This document shows, one piece after another, positions 40,996 to 50,495 of a DNA stretch of 64,000 bases. Source of the stretch: Gloeotrichia echinulata CP02 (lineage in GTDB: Bacteria; Cyanobacteriota; Cyanobacteriia; Cyanobacteriales; Nostocaceae); assembly GCA_038087035.1 (NCBI GenBank), contig CP051187.1:6330001-6394000 (forward strand). Reading direction: 5' to 3'. Every line of letters starts with the position of its first letter. Position 1 is the stretch's first letter. A model generated the notes under the pieces. That model saw only the letters and a list, made by a program, of their open reading frames with translations. It made no database searches and had not been told where the DNA came from. A program made the position numbers and the translations under genes.

Positions 40996-41589
40996 ATGTC
41001 AGATGATACCAAGGAATTTCCATATTCGGAAAAATACAACGTTAAAACTAGCAAGTTTTTAACGCCTTTTCAGCGCAAAGTTCTGCTAAAAAATATCCAA
41101 GTTAGTTTACCACCAAAATACCATCTTCGGATCGAGATTATGTTGTTGGCAGATCAGGGAAAATCTCCAACCGAAATTTGTCAAATATTGGGTTGTTCCT
41201 ACCATATGGCGCGATATTGGGTTGGTGTAGCAAAAGCTGGTTTAGCTCATCAATGGGAAGAACAGCCAATCGGTAGACCTAAGAGTGTGAACAAGCAATA
41301 TCTCGCACGCTTACAAGAATTGGTCAGCCATAGCCCTGGTGAATATGGCTATCCATTTCAACACTGGACAGCGCAATGGTTAAGCCAGCATTTAGCCAGT
41401 GAACTGGGAATTAAAATTACCAAACGCCATATCAATCGTCTGCTCAAACAAATGGGGCTATCTACTCAACAACAAAACAATAGCCTCATACAAAAAACTG
41501 ACGATATCCCAGATTCTGAGATTACAATTTCCGAGTTGCAATTACCCTGTGAGCCTAGTTGTCAATGGTCACTAAATTTCATTAAATGA
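40996..41589 (+). CDS. Homeodomain-like helix-turn-helix protein (copy 2)
   Basis: A 197-residue paralogue of the protein at 37074-37673, collinear over its whole length (YNVKTSKFLTPFQRKVLLKN, IMLLADQGKSPTEICQILGC, QPIGRPKSVNKQYLARLQEL). Differences are scattered single residues, while both HTH units and the C-terminal DDIPDSEITI-ELQLP-WSLNF segment are retained. There is no DDE domain. It precedes a cyclic-nucleotide-binding-like protein and a parvulin-type isomerase, so a duplicated regulator plus peptide module is likely. Confidence 0.72.
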   Translation: MSDDTKEFPYSEKYNVKTSKFLTPFQRKVLLKNIQVSLPPKYHLRIEIMLLADQGKSPTEICQILGCSYHMARYWVGVAKAGLAHQWEEQPIGRPKSVNKQYLARLQELVSHSPGEYGYPFQHWTAQWLSQHLASELGIKITKRHINRLLKQMGLSTQQQNNSLIQKTDDIPDSEITISELQLPCEPSCQWSLNFIK

Positions 41590-41723
41590 ATTAACAGTCA
41601 ACAGTTAATAACCATGATTAATATCATGTTCGGTTGATCGCTTAGAAAATGTCATTACGAGCGGTTCGCAATGACAAGTATTTATCCGAATATTTCTGAT
41701 AATTTTGTTATACATGTGAGTAT

Positions 41724-42575
41724 ATGCCATTAAAATTTTTGCATCAACAGTTAGCTGCACCACTCACCCAAACCTTGGGTGTAACTCTTGCAGAACAAGA
41801 ACTAACAGACTGCTTGAAAACAGTAGAAATTCGTGAACCACAAACAACAAAGCTGTTCTGGGGAGCATTAGATGCAGAACCGGGAATTTATATGGTTTTA
41901 ACTGGTAAAGTTAGACTGCTGGATACATCGAATAATTTAATTGCTACGTTTTCTAGTACAGGTTCATTTGGTGAAATAACTCTGTTTCCAGAAGCAGAAT
42001 TTCACCCTTACACTGCCAGAGCTTCTACAAATTTAAGGCTTTGCTATGTCAAAGCAAATTTATTGTACAACTTAATGGGCAAATACCCCAGTATTCGCGA
42101 GCATCTTTATCATCAAGCAGAAATTTGGGATTTGCTGCTGCTATATGTTCAAAAATGTCCCTTTCCGCGCATTATTGGTGTTGAAAGGATGCTGAAAGTA
42201 CTATCTGTATTCCAACGACATAATTTAGAGATTGGCTCTGTACCGATAAAATTTACACAAGACAGCAAACTGTGGCTACTACGTCATGGGGAACTGCTAA
42301 ACTCAGATGGTCGCATTCTCACTCCTGGGAGAATTTATGCGCCTCTTCCTTTGGAATATCCTAACAAACGGCGTCGCAATACTAGAGAGGAAAGTTGGCA
42401 AGTAATTAAGCCAACAATAGTTTACAGTCTCAGTTATTTTGATTGGCAAACAGCACTAGATCATTTACCACAGTTACCAGAATTAATTACTTTCGGCGCT
42501 ATTTATAATTCTGATGAAGAGGACGAAGAATTTATTATATCAGTTATTAAAAATAATGCCCTCCTTCTCTGCTAG
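41724..42575 (+). CDS. Cyclic-nucleotide-binding-like protein resembling the N-terminus of cyanobacterial peptidase-ABC exporters
   Basis: A 283-residue protein. Residues about 40-125 look like a cNMP-binding beta-barrel (EPGIYMVLTGKVRLLDTSNN, FGEITLFPEAEFHPYTARAS, LRLCYVKANLLYNLMGKYPS). A second, degenerate barrel-like region follows (KLWLLRHGELLNSDGRILTP). In cyanobacterial bacteriocin exporters such regions precede the C39 peptidase and ABC domains in one long protein; here the frame ends after the N-terminal part and nothing of the peptidase/ABC domains follows. It is either a separate regulatory subunit or the remaining part of a deleted exporter. Confidence 0.6.
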   Translation: MPLKFLHQQLAAPLTQTLGVTLAEQELTDCLKTVEIREPQTTKLFWGALDAEPGIYMVLTGKVRLLDTSNNLIATFSSTGSFGEITLFPEAEFHPYTARASTNLRLCYVKANLLYNLMGKYPSIREHLYHQAEIWDLLLLYVQKCPFPRIIGVERMLKVLSVFQRHNLEIGSVPIKFTQDSKLWLLRHGELLNSDGRILTPGRIYAPLPLEYPNKRRRNTREESWQVIKPTIVYSLSYFDWQTALDHLPQLPELITFGAIYNSDEEDEEFIISVIKNNALLLC

Positions 42576-42663
42576 CCATTTGTTGTTACCTGAGACAGAA
42601 ATATTATTACTGATGTGGCGTCATACCAAGCAGTATCGATTTTTTTGCAAAACAAGGTGAAGC

Positions 42664-43422
42664 ATGACAAATATTTTGAAAATTTCGCCAAATGACATCA
42701 TTTATCAAATCAAATTTTCCTGCCAAATTGCGGAGATAATTGAAGCAATCGCGACTCGGAAAATTATTGCTGATGCTGCTGAAGAAGCAGGATTAAAGGT
42801 AGATAAAGCAGAGCTTCAACAGGCTGTAGATAACCTGCGATTAGCTAATAATCTGATAAAGGTTGAACATACCTGGGCTTGGCTACAAAAACATTATCTC
42901 TCGTTAGATGAATTTAAAGAATTAGCTACAATTAACTTGCTTTCTGCAAAGTTAGCCAATTATCTATTTGCAGATCAAATCGAACCATTCTTTTTTGAAC
43001 ATCAAATTGATTATACTGCATCTGTTACTTATGAAGTGATTTTAGATGACGAAGATTTGGCTTGGGAACTTTTTTATGCTCTACAAGAAAACGAAATTAA
43101 TTTCCAAGATATTGCCCGTCAATATATAGAAGAACCAGAAAGACGCCGCGCCGGTGGATATTGCGGAATCCAACACCGCAATGATTTTAAATCTGAGATT
43201 GCAGCTTGTGTTTTTGCTGCTTGTCCGCCACAAATTATTAAGCCTATTCTCACACAAAAAGGAGTGCATCTGATTTGGGTTGAGGAAATAATTAAACCTC
43301 AATTAAATGAGCAACTGCGCTTAAAAATTTTGCAAGATTTGTTTTTTACTTGGTTAAAGCAACAACTTGAGGAAGTTACAATTGTGGTAGAGTTTCAACA
43401 AGATCATTCCTTCTGCAAATAA
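42664..43422 (+). CDS. Peptidylprolyl isomerase, parvulin/PpiC type
   Basis: A 252-residue protein with a SurA-like helical N-terminal half (residues 1-115, KIIADAAEEAGLKVDKAELQ) and a parvulin domain (about 120-215): SVTYEVILDDEDLAWELFYA, INFQDIARQYIEEPERRRAG, GGYCGIQHRNDF and TQKGVHLIWVEEI. It has no signal peptide. Proteins of this kind are commonly encoded next to cyanobacterial HlyD/peptidase-ABC exporters of Gly-Gly peptides, which supports a role in peptide maturation or export for this locus. The gene lies 88 bp after the cNMP-binding-like gene and is probably co-transcribed. Confidence 0.78.
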   Translation: MTNILKISPNDIIYQIKFSCQIAEIIEAIATRKIIADAAEEAGLKVDKAELQQAVDNLRLANNLIKVEHTWAWLQKHYLSLDEFKELATINLLSAKLANYLFADQIEPFFFEHQIDYTASVTYEVILDDEDLAWELFYALQENEINFQDIARQYIEEPERRRAGGYCGIQHRNDFKSEIAACVFAACPPQIIKPILTQKGVHLIWVEEIIKPQLNEQLRLKILQDLFFTWLKQQLEEVTIVVEFQQDHSFCK

Positions 43423-43441
43423 TTATGGTTTTTGCTATAGG

Positions 43442-43691
43442 ACTTAACCCGCATTTCTCACAAGGAGAGAAGGGATTGAACTTCGCAGATTGAACTCTCC
43501 CAAAGCGCGAACCTCACGGGCGAAGTAATAAGTAAGAAGTAAGAAGTAAGAAGTAAGATTCATTACTCATTACTCATTACTCATTACTCATTACTCATTA
43601 CTCATTACTCATTACTCATTACTCATTACTCATTACTCATTACTCATTACTTATTTAATTATTGAGATGTGGTGAGAAATTCGGGTTAAGT
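43442..43691. mobile_element. 250-bp inverted-repeat (MITE-like) element filled with heptamers
   Basis: ACTTAACCCGCATTTCTCAC (43442-43461) is repeated inverted at 43672-43691 with one mismatch. Between them lie heptamer arrays AAGTAAG (about 43530-43557) and CATTACT (about 43561-43651). The rest of the gap to 44047 is A/T-rich and shows no gene; it presumably holds the promoter of the histidine kinase. Confidence 0.75.
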
Positions 43692-44047
43692 AGCCTTCAT
43701 GAACTGCGTAGAGCAGGAGACATGAAAAAAACTTCTTATTCCCCTCCTTGCTTACGCTTAGGGGCTAGTTCCGCGATTTCAACGTCTTATATGATACCAC
43801 CAAAATGCTGATACATATAGATTTCGCCTAGGGGGTTGGGGGTGGTGGGTTGTACCTCACGCAACCAAGCTAATTTTTGTGAAAAGTGCGATAAGATTAA
43901 TCAATGTTACTATTTGTTAACTAATTCAAACGACATGTACAGTTCTCTTCTATAAGATGTAAGATAGAATAAATATAAAATATAATTTATGTTTTTAATT
44001 TAGTGTTTATTTTTTGTTTTAAGTTTTAAATCATCACAGCTTTTGAT

Positions 44048-47000
44048 ATGAAGATTTTAGTTGTAGAGGATGATAGTTTACTTGCGGTCGCCCTCACTGC
44101 CATTCTTACTACCCAAAACTATGCTGTTGAAGTTGCCAGTGATGGTGATGCGGCTCTTGATTTAATTGAAACTTATGACTATGATTTAATCATCTTAGAT
44201 GTCTTGTTGCCGAAGCTCGATGGCATCAGTCTTTGTCGTCAAATTCGCTCTGCTGGTTTGCAAATGCCTGTGTTGTTATTGACCGGCTGTGATAGTAGTC
44301 ACGAGAAGGCAATTGGACTAGATGCAGGTGCTGATGACTATGTAGTTAAACCTTTTGATGCAGAAGAGTTAGTAGCGCGTGTACGGGCTTTATTGCGTCG
44401 GGGAGGCGCAACATCTCAACCTGTGTTGGAATGGGGTAATTTAAGGCTTGATCCTAGTAGCTATGAAGTCACATTTGGACAAGATTTACTATCATTAACT
44501 CCAAAAGAATATGCCCTGTTAGAGTTATTTTTGCGAAACAGTCGCCGAGTATTTAGCTGTGGCATGATTTTAGAACATCTGTGGTCTTATGATGATACTC
44601 CCACAGAAGAAGCTGTGCGTACCCATATCAAAGGTTTACGGCACAAACTCAAAGCGGTGGGAGCTAATAGTGATTTGGTGGAAACAGTTTATGGTATTGG
44701 CTATCGGCTCAAGCCATTGGAAGAGGAGGGTGAGAAAGGGAAAGGGCTAGACCATCCCCATTCCAAAATCTCTGATCTCAAATCACAGCAGCAAACACTC
44801 GCAGGGGTTGCGGGGATTTGGCACAGATTTCAAGGGCGCATTGATGAACAGTTAAGGGTACTGGAGAAAGCCGCAGATGGTGGCGATTGTTTAAATGTAG
44901 AATTGCATTTGCAAGCAGCTCAAGAAGCTCATACTCTGGCGGGTTCTTTAGGCACTTTTGGCTTGGCTATTGGCTCGAAGTTGGCGCGAAAAATAGAACA
45001 TTTGCTAAACTCCAAGAAAACATTGACTGCTGCGGAAACGAAAAATTTGCAAAATTGGGTGAGGTTATTACGTAAAGAAATTCAAGGCAAAGATAATCCA
45101 CCAATCTCATCGCCTACTGCTGAAACTCTTCCTTTAGTATTGATAATTGCTCGCAAATCTATTTTAACTGAAGAGTTAACTAAAGAATCTGCTAAATGGG
45201 GGTTAAAATTTGCTATTTCCACTAACATTGAAACAGCTAGAAATCAGATTTACCGCCAAAGTCCTCATGTGGTATTGCTAGATTTGGGTGTTTCTTCTCA
45301 GCAAGAGCAAAGCTTGAGCTTCTTAGCAGAACTTTCTGGGCGCAAACCTCCCTTACCTGTACTAGTTTTAACCGAGAAAACTGATTTTCTCAATCGCCTA
45401 CAAATTGCTCGCAACGGTGGACATACCTTTTTACAGAAGCCGATGGGGACTACACAGGTCTTAGAAGCTATCACCCAAGTCTTAGAAGAATCTCCCCACT
45501 CCGAAGCTAAGGTATTAGTTGTAGACGACGACCCCAAAATTTTAGCATGGTTGCAAACCTTACTCAGTCCTTGGGGACTCAAGGTGATTACTCTTGATGA
45601 CTCGCGCCAGTTTTGGGAAACTTTAGAAGCTGTTACCCCAGATATATTGATTCTGGATGTGGAAATGCCTTACACTAACGGCATTGAACTGTGCCAGGTG
45701 GTACGGAATGATCCCCGTTGGAGTGAGTTACCCATCCTGTTTCTGACGGTTCATAACGATGCTGAGATTTTGAATCGGGTATTTAGCGTTGGTGCTGATG
45801 ACTTTGTGAGCAAGCCAATTGTTGGACCTGAACTAGTTACTCGCATTATCAATCGTTTAGAGCGAATGAAACTGCTACGACGCATGGCGCAAACTCACAG
45901 TCAGCAAGTTAACCAATATGAAACCCGCTGGCGAGCCATTTTTGCAGGCGAGCCAGATTGTGTGATAATGATTGCGGCTGATGGGACTGTGTTGGAAATT
46001 AACCCGGCGGGATTTTTGATGCTGGAAACAGACAGCAGCGTTGCCGTAATTGGTAAGTCAGTTTATAGTTTCATTGTTCCAGAAGATCGCGAGGCGTTTC
46101 GCCAACTCAACGCCAATGTTTGTCAAGGTGGTAAGGGTACTTTACAGTGTCAGATGATTAGCTGTAAAGGTAATCGTCGCTGGACGCAAACCCATGCAGT
46201 ACCTCTGCTTAACCAAGCTGATGGTAAAATGCTCATGTTGACAATTACGCGAGATATTAGTCAAGCAAAACAAGCAGAGGCAGAAATTAGCCGGGTAAAT
46301 CGCACCCTGCAAACTTTGAGTGATTGCAATCAGGTACTCATCCGTGCCAAAGATGAGTTAGACTTGCTACAGAAAAGTTGCCAAATTATTGTCGAAGTTG
46401 GGGGTTATCGTCTGGCTTGGGTTGGTTTTGCTGAACATGATCAACAGCAAACTATTCGCCCAGTGGCTCAAGCAGGCTATGAAGATGGATATTTACTATC
46501 GTTGAACCTCACCTGGTCTGACACAATTCGCGGACAAACCCCATCAGCAAGCGCAATTCGCACAGGTCAACCTTGTATTATTCAAAATATTTTCACCAAC
46601 CCCAGTTATGAAATTTGGCGCTGTCAGGCGACCAAACAAGGTTATGCTTCATCTATTGCTTTACCCTTAATGGCTGATGGTCAACCTTTAGGCGTCTTGA
46701 ATATTTACGCCTCAGAACTCGAAGCCTTTGATGCTGATGAAGTTAAACTCTTGCAAAAGCTGGCAGCAGACCTAACTTATGGTATTATCGCATTGCGAAA
46801 TCAACGCGATCGCACCCTAGCTGAAATCGCATTGCAACAAAGTCAGGCAGATTTGCAAAAAGTTAATAATGAACTAGAATTGCGAGTGGCAGAGCGCACG
46901 GGTGAGTTAATTGGTGTAAATCAACAATTGCAGTCACAACTCGACGAACGTCAACGCATAGAAGCAGAATTGCGGATTTCTCAAACCAGATTTGCTCGAA

Positions 47001-48511
47001 TTTTAGATATTGCTGATGATGCAATTATTTCCATTGATGCAGATCAACGGATCACTTTGTTTAACCAAGGAGCAGAAAAGATTTTTGGCTACACCGCTCA
47101 AGAAGTCATCGGACAACAGCTAGACTTACTTTTACCACTGCGCTTTACCGACGCCCATCGTCATTATGTAACTGAGTTTGGCAAATCTCCTAGCTTGGCG
47201 CGGAGAATGGGAGAACGGCGCGAATTATTTGGTTGTCATAAGGATGGTACAGAATTCCCCGCTGAGGCTTCGATTTCCAAATTAGATATGGGCGAAGGGA
47301 TATTTTACACAGTAATTTTGCGTGACATCACAGAGCGTAAACAAGTTGAACGGATGAAAGATGAATTTGTTTCCGTCGTCAGTCATGAACTCCGCACCCC
47401 CCTGACTTCAATCCACGGTTCACTGGGAATGTTAGCCAGTGGTTTGCTCAAAGCCGACTCGGAGCAGGGAAAACGCCTGCTGCAAATTGCTTGTGATAGC
47501 ACAAACCGTCTAGTACGCCTGATCAATGATATCCTAGACATTGAGCGGATTGAGTCAGGCAGGGTGAAAATGGAACAACAAACCTGCAATCTGGCTGACT
47601 TGATCAAATCATCTGTCAATATCATGCAGCCCCTGGCAGATAAAGCCGGAGTCAAACTATCTATATCTAGCTTATCTATCGAATTGTGGGCTGATGAAGA
47701 CCGCATTGTCCAAACTCTGACTAACCTGCTGAGTAACGCCATTAAATTTTCCTCCCCTGGAAACACAGTTTGGCTGCGGGCTGAAAAACAAAAGTATGAA
47801 GTTTTATTAACAGTCCAAGATACTGGGCGTGGTATCCCCCATGATAAACTTGAGGGTGTATTTGAACGCTTTCAACAGGTCGATTCCTCCGATTCCCGCA
47901 ACCATGACGGCAGCGGTTTAGGCTTGGCAATTTGCAAAAGCATTGTCCAGCAGCATGGGGGAAATATTTGGGTAGAAAGTAAATTGGGTGAAGGTAGCAC
48001 CTTTGGCTTTACATTACCGATTCTAGAGGCTCCCCTAACTCCTGAATTACCAGACCCAATTCAGCACTCACCACTAGTCCTAGTCTGTGAGGAAAATCTC
48101 GCCATCCCCAGTGAACTGCAAAGACTACTGCAACAAGGCGGATATCGAGTGGTGACAGTGGCTAATGGTCCGGAAGCGATCGCCGTAGCCGCTGCTCAAC
48201 AACCAGATGTGATTATACTCGATTTACTCATGCCGGGGATGAATGGTTGGGAAACAATGGCAGTATTAAAAGAACGGGCGGATACCAAAGAAATCCCCAT
48301 TGTGATTTGCAGCGTCTACCAAGCAACAACAAATAGTCAACCTAGTACAGACTTTGCCGATTGGTTGAGTAAACCAGTCCCAGAAAGTTACCTGTTACAA
48401 TCACTTAGGCAATTTGTAACTAAATCTTCCAAGCGCCTCCGAATTTTGATTGTTGAGGATGATCACGATTTAGCCCAGTTACCTAAATCGGAGAGAAGGC
48501 TCCCGCCATAA
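44048..48511 (+). pseudogene. Giant hybrid histidine kinase, 5' part of an interrupted gene
   Basis: 1487 codons, native to about residue 1478. Domains in order: receiver (D51), OmpR-type winged-helix DNA-binding domain (about 130-225), HPt-like helical domain (H295 in EAHTLAGSL), degenerate receiver (about 362-475), receiver (D537), PAS (about 622-745), GAF (about 775-920), coiled coil, PAS (about 990-1100), HisKA (H1113 in SVVSHELRTPLTS), HATPase (DTGRGIP, GSGLGLAI), receiver (D1392), and the first strand of a final receiver (RILIVEDDHDLAQ). There the frame enters an IS200/IS605-type element; the last domain resumes at 49922. Everything but the terminal receiver remains, so kinase activity may persist. 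An OmpR-type regulator fused at the N-terminus of a kinase is unusual. Confidence 0.88.
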
Positions 48512-49921
48512 TCTTTGATTTGGCGGCGAGATGAATCGAGGGCAAAAAACGAAACGTTCCCCGACCACAACTGGCTGCAAGCCAGTAAGGGAAAGGGAAC
48601 AGTTGAGTTTTTTGCAAATCTATGTTATGGTTTACGTTAATGTACATGACGTAAATATGCTGGTATTTGAGGCCAAACTTGAGGGAGAAGACGGACAGTA
48701 TCAAGCGCTTGATGAAGCAATTAGAACTGCGCGTTTTGTTCGCAATGCCAGCCTTAGATACTGGATGGATAACAAGGGTATTGGGCGATACGACCTCAGT
48801 AAGTTCTGCGCTGTACTTGCGGCTAATATTGAGTTTCCTTGGGTCGCCAAGCTGAACTCGATGGCTCGTCAAGCCAGTGCTGAAAGAGCGTGGTCTGCAA
48901 TTGCTCGGTTCCTTGATAACTGCAAGAAAAATAAGCCAGGAAAAAAGGGATTTCCAAAGTTCAAGAAAGAACAAACACATGGCTCTGTTGAATACAAAAC
49001 TTGTGGATGGAAACTTTCTGATGACCGCAGGTATATCACTTTTTCTGATGGATTTAAAGCGGGAACTTTCAAACTCTGGGGAACCCGTGACCTGCACTTC
49101 TACCACAGGAAACAGTTTAAGAGGGTGCGGGTTGTGCGTCGTGCAGATGGCTATTATTGCCAGTTTTGCATTGACCATGAACGAGTAGAAAAGCGAGAAC
49201 CAACTGGTAAAACTATTGGTATTGACCTGGGGTTAAACCACTTCTATACAGATAGCAACGGAGAAACAGTCGCCAACCCTAGACATCTTCGTAAAAGTGA
49301 AAAGTCCTTGAGACGTTTGCAACGGCGGATGTCTAAGACTAGAAAGGGTTCTCAAAATAGAATTAAGTTTAGAAATAAACTTGCTCGTAAACACCTCAAA
49401 GTAAGTCGCCAGCGTAAAGACTTTGCTGTTAAGACAGCAAGGTGCGTGGTGAGGTCTAACGACCTTGTGGCGTATGAAGATTTGATGGTGCGGAATATGA
49501 TCAAGAATCATCGCTTGGCTAAGTCGATTAGTGACGCTTCATGGTCGCTGTTTCGTGAATGGGTTGAGTATTTTGGTAAGGTGTTTGGTGTTGTCACGGT
49601 TGCCGTTCCACCACATTATACCTCACAGAATTGCTCTAATTGTGGAGAGGTTGTCAAAAAGACTCTTAGCACCAGAACTCATGTTTGTCCTCATTGTGGG
49701 TATACCCAAGATAGGGATTGGAACGCAGCGCGGAACATACTAGAAAAAGCATTAAGTACGGCGGGTCACGTCGGAACTAACGCCTCTGGAGACATCGACC
49801 TCTGTATGGGTGGGGAAACTCCTCCAAGTAAGTCGGGTCGTGGAAAGAGGAAACCCAAAGAGCGATCTTTGGAATCCCCCACTATATTCGGTACTCCGAA
49901 TTAGTGGTGGGAGGATGTCAA
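48483..49921 (+). mobile_element. IS200/IS605-type element carrying only tnpB (IS1341-like)
   Basis: The left boundary is placed after TTAC (48479-48482), the target motif used by IS608-like elements, and the right boundary at TCAA (49918-49921). The left end contains a CGCCA/TGGCG hairpin, and the right end a long hairpin (CCCCCACTA and TAGTGGTGGG around TATTCGG/CCGAATT, about 49876-49912). There is no tnpA, so mobility would need a transposase in trans. It sits in the terminal receiver domain of the hybrid kinase gene. Confidence 0.78.
48657..49904 (+). CDS. tnpB: TnpB RNA-guided endonuclease family protein (active-site residues intact)
   Basis: A 415-residue TnpB starting MLVFEAKLEGEDGQYQALDE. 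RuvC residues are present: D190 in IGIDLGLNHF, E274 in LVAYEDLMVRNM and D354 in TQDRDWNAARN. The zinc finger has CSNCG and CPHCG. The C-terminal GDIDLCMGGETPPSKS tail is typical of the cyanobacterial IS1341-like group. An in-frame ATG at 48627 would add ten residues (MVYVNVHDVN); starts further upstream fall in the left-end structure. It likely cleaves DNA guided by RNA from the element's right end. Confidence 0.9.
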   Translation: MLVFEAKLEGEDGQYQALDEAIRTARFVRNASLRYWMDNKGIGRYDLSKFCAVLAANIEFPWVAKLNSMARQASAERAWSAIARFLDNCKKNKPGKKGFPKFKKEQTHGSVEYKTCGWKLSDDRRYITFSDGFKAGTFKLWGTRDLHFYHRKQFKRVRVVRRADGYYCQFCIDHERVEKREPTGKTIGIDLGLNHFYTDSNGETVANPRHLRKSEKSLRRLQRRMSKTRKGSQNRIKFRNKLARKHLKVSRQRKDFAVKTARCVVRSNDLVAYEDLMVRNMIKNHRLAKSISDASWSLFREWVEYFGKVFGVVTVAVPPHYTSQNCSNCGEVVKKTLSTRTHVCPHCGYTQDRDWNAARNILEKALSTAGHVGTNASGDIDLCMGGETPPSKSGRGKRKPKERSLESPTIFGTPN

Positions 49922-50104
49922 TCCGCCAAGGATTTGCAACAGACCGAACGCAATCGACTCCAATTAGGACATACGGAATTTTTGACTAAAGGACGTGTGA
50001 CCACCCAAGAATTTGAACAACGGGTAATGGAATTACTGCAGCGAATTACTCAAAATCGAGCAGAGGGCACAAGCAATGACAACAAAGCGAATTCTAGTGG
50101 TTGA
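49922..50104 (+). pseudogene. 3' remnant of the interrupted hybrid kinase
   Basis: In frame from the element boundary: SAKDLQQTERNRLQLGHTEF, then LTKGRVTTQEFEQRVMELLQ. This is the end of a receiver domain starting at the conserved lysine strand (SAKD). Compared with a complete receiver, about 70 residues between EDDHDLAQ and SAKD are missing, so the insertion was accompanied by a deletion. The response regulator gene starts inside this remnant, at 50076. Confidence 0.8.
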
Positions 50105-50462
50105 TAATGAGCAGTATATCCAAGAAGTTGCCAAAATTTGCTTAGAAACCGTCGCAGGCTGGGAAGTGGTGACGGCTAATTCTGGTCAGGATGGCATTAC
50201 AAAAGCCGCAACTTGGCAACCAGATGCTATCCTCTTAGATGTGATGATGCCAGATATGGATGGCATTGCTACCTTTGAGCAGTTACAAGCAAATCCAGCA
50301 ACCAAAGCAACCCCGGTGATTTTGTTGACGGCGAAAATCCAAGCTTCAGACAGGCGTCGGTATGCTCAAATGGGAATAGCAACTGCGATCGCTAAACCGT
50401 TTAATCCTTTAGAATTACCTGGTCAAATTGCTACGGCCTTGGGTTGGAGTTGGGAAAATTAA
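50076..50462 (+). CDS. Single-domain response regulator
   Basis: A 128-residue CheY-like receiver with acidic residues in RILVVDNEQ, phospho-acceptor D55 in AILLDVMMPDMDG, a Thr in VILLTAKIQ and lysine in AIAKPFNPLEL. The position-11 residue is Asn (VDNE). It overlaps the end of the broken hybrid kinase by 29 bp, so it was originally translated together with it and probably receives phosphate from it. Confidence 0.92.
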   Translation: MTTKRILVVDNEQYIQEVAKICLETVAGWEVVTANSGQDGITKAATWQPDAILLDVMMPDMDGIATFEQLQANPATKATPVILLTAKIQASDRRRYAQMGIATAIAKPFNPLELPGQIATALGWSWEN

Positions 50463-50495
50463 TCAGTACGCTTTATTGACGCCGACCTATTTCAT

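Noticed and set aside
43523..43655. Regular repeats that could be mistaken for a CRISPR array
   Set aside because: The unit is 7 bp with no unique spacers, and no cas genes are in the window.
48483..49178. 231-codon minus-strand ORF over the left part of the TnpB element
   Set aside because: Antisense of tnpB; no domain recognised.
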